The notes under the pieces: model-generated | What the model saw: only the letters and a program-made list of their open reading frames with translations | Database searches by the model: none | What the model was told of the DNA's origin: nothing | Made by a program: the position numbers and the translations under genes | Assembly: GCA_021464525.1 (NCBI GenBank) | Contig: JADRCO010001348.1 | Location: 1-20,084 of the forward strand | Length of the DNA stretch: 20,084 nt | Direction: 5' to 3' | Source of the DNA: Rhizophagus sp. LPA8_4_AMF | Lineage: Eukaryota; Glomeromycota; Glomeromycetes; Glomerales; Glomeraceae | In this document: in pieces, positions 19,323 to 20,084 of the stretch | Numbering within the stretch: position 1 is the first letter of the stretch | Layout: each line of letters starts with the position of its first letter

Positions 19323-20084
19323 GAAAAACAGAAACTTTCACATTATATAACTTGTAAAGATATTTATTTAGTATATTTTAAGAATTATATATATAATGTT
19401 ATATAAATTGAAATATATATCAAAAAAAGAAATAAAATTGTTAAAATTGTTGATTGTAATAGAAATAAAAATAAAAGTTGAACAAATTTTGCTAGTTTAG
19501 TATGATAAATAGTCCTTCATTAGTACTTTAAATAATTATTAAATGAAGAGTAGAGTTATATTGGTTATAGAACCAAATAATTAGATGAAAATAGGCTATA
19601 TAATAGCTATTTTTACCAATTAATAAAGAGTTTTGTAAATATATTTTCTATAAATTTCATTTTTGTGTTATATTTAATTTATTTTATAGATTTTATTTAA
19701 ACTTTTATTTCCTATAAAAATTTCATTTATATTATATTTTTACTTTATTTTATTATATTAATCATATATTATTGCTAATAAAAATATTAAGTTATAAAAA
19801 TTTGCATGATCCTATATATATTGGATTGAATGATAAATTTTAATATTAAATAAAAAGAATGTTAAAATATCACCAGAAAAAATCGTTACTACTGGTAATT
19901 TTTGCTAGTTTAATTTTTTAATTTGTGATCCGCATAAAAAGTAGAGAATCTAACTATTAAAAATCAGGGGAACTTTGCTATTATTTTCTTTATAGACAAA
20001 TATGTATTTCTTAAATATAATTTCAAATATAAAGCTAAATATATATAAATACATTAGTCAGCTATATTTACTTAAAGTTTGGTG
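19323..20084. other. AT-rich end of the window, no gene seen
   Basis: No ORF, splice series or RNA gene is supported. A short imperfect palindrome ATTTTTACCAATTAATAAAG near 19610-19630 and ACTACTGGTAATTTTTGCTAG near 19888-19908 are noted only as sequence words. Confidence 0.5.

Noticed and set aside
1-20084. CRISPR arrays, bacterial operons, riboswitches or terminators
   Set aside because: Spliceosomal introns and AATAAA signals show a eukaryotic nuclear genome. The regular spacing in 540-2181 is exon-intron structure, not conserved repeats with unique spacers.

Overview
The window is very AT-rich eukaryotic DNA with short GT-AG introns carrying poly-T acceptors and many decayed repeats. Taken together with a recognisable fungal Mediator subunit this points to a fungus. 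The base composition, intron style and dense short inverted-repeat elements would fit an arbuscular mycorrhizal (Glomeromycotina, Rhizophagus-like) genome, but that placement is inference. No rRNA, tRNA or CRISPR array was seen.

Left part (1-5160): a 170 bp foldback; then an unusual minus-strand array of about fourteen micro-exon-like segments (540-2181) separated by short introns; polypurine tracts; a 91 bp tandem repeat (3103-3395); and scraps of decayed coding sequence, one of them next to a 0.5 kb foldback element (4338-4843).

Middle (5160-9660): repeat-rich AT DNA with a probable pogo/mariner-like MITE, then a convincing three-exon minus-strand gene (7284-8335) for a secreted-then-anchored type I membrane protein: signal peptide, Ser/Thr-rich stalk, eight-cysteine ectodomain, one membrane helix and a YPPP/polyproline cytoplasmic tail. 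A GC-richer intergenic block follows, with a TATA box, a GTACCG motif cluster and a 77-codon ORF of unknown status.

Right part (9660-20084): a thirteen-exon plus-strand gene (10971-14433) whose spliced protein of about 810 residues looks like Mediator tail subunit Med5 (Nut1/Med24 relative). After it come 5.6 kb without an intact gene, made of MITE-like inverted repeats (one pogo-like element nested inside another), a large hairpin, retroelement-like relics, and one repeat family that also occurs at 5 kb.

The two solid genes are divergently arranged around a 2.6 kb intergenic region. Nothing in the sequence ties them functionally. The observation most worth following up is the micro-exon array.
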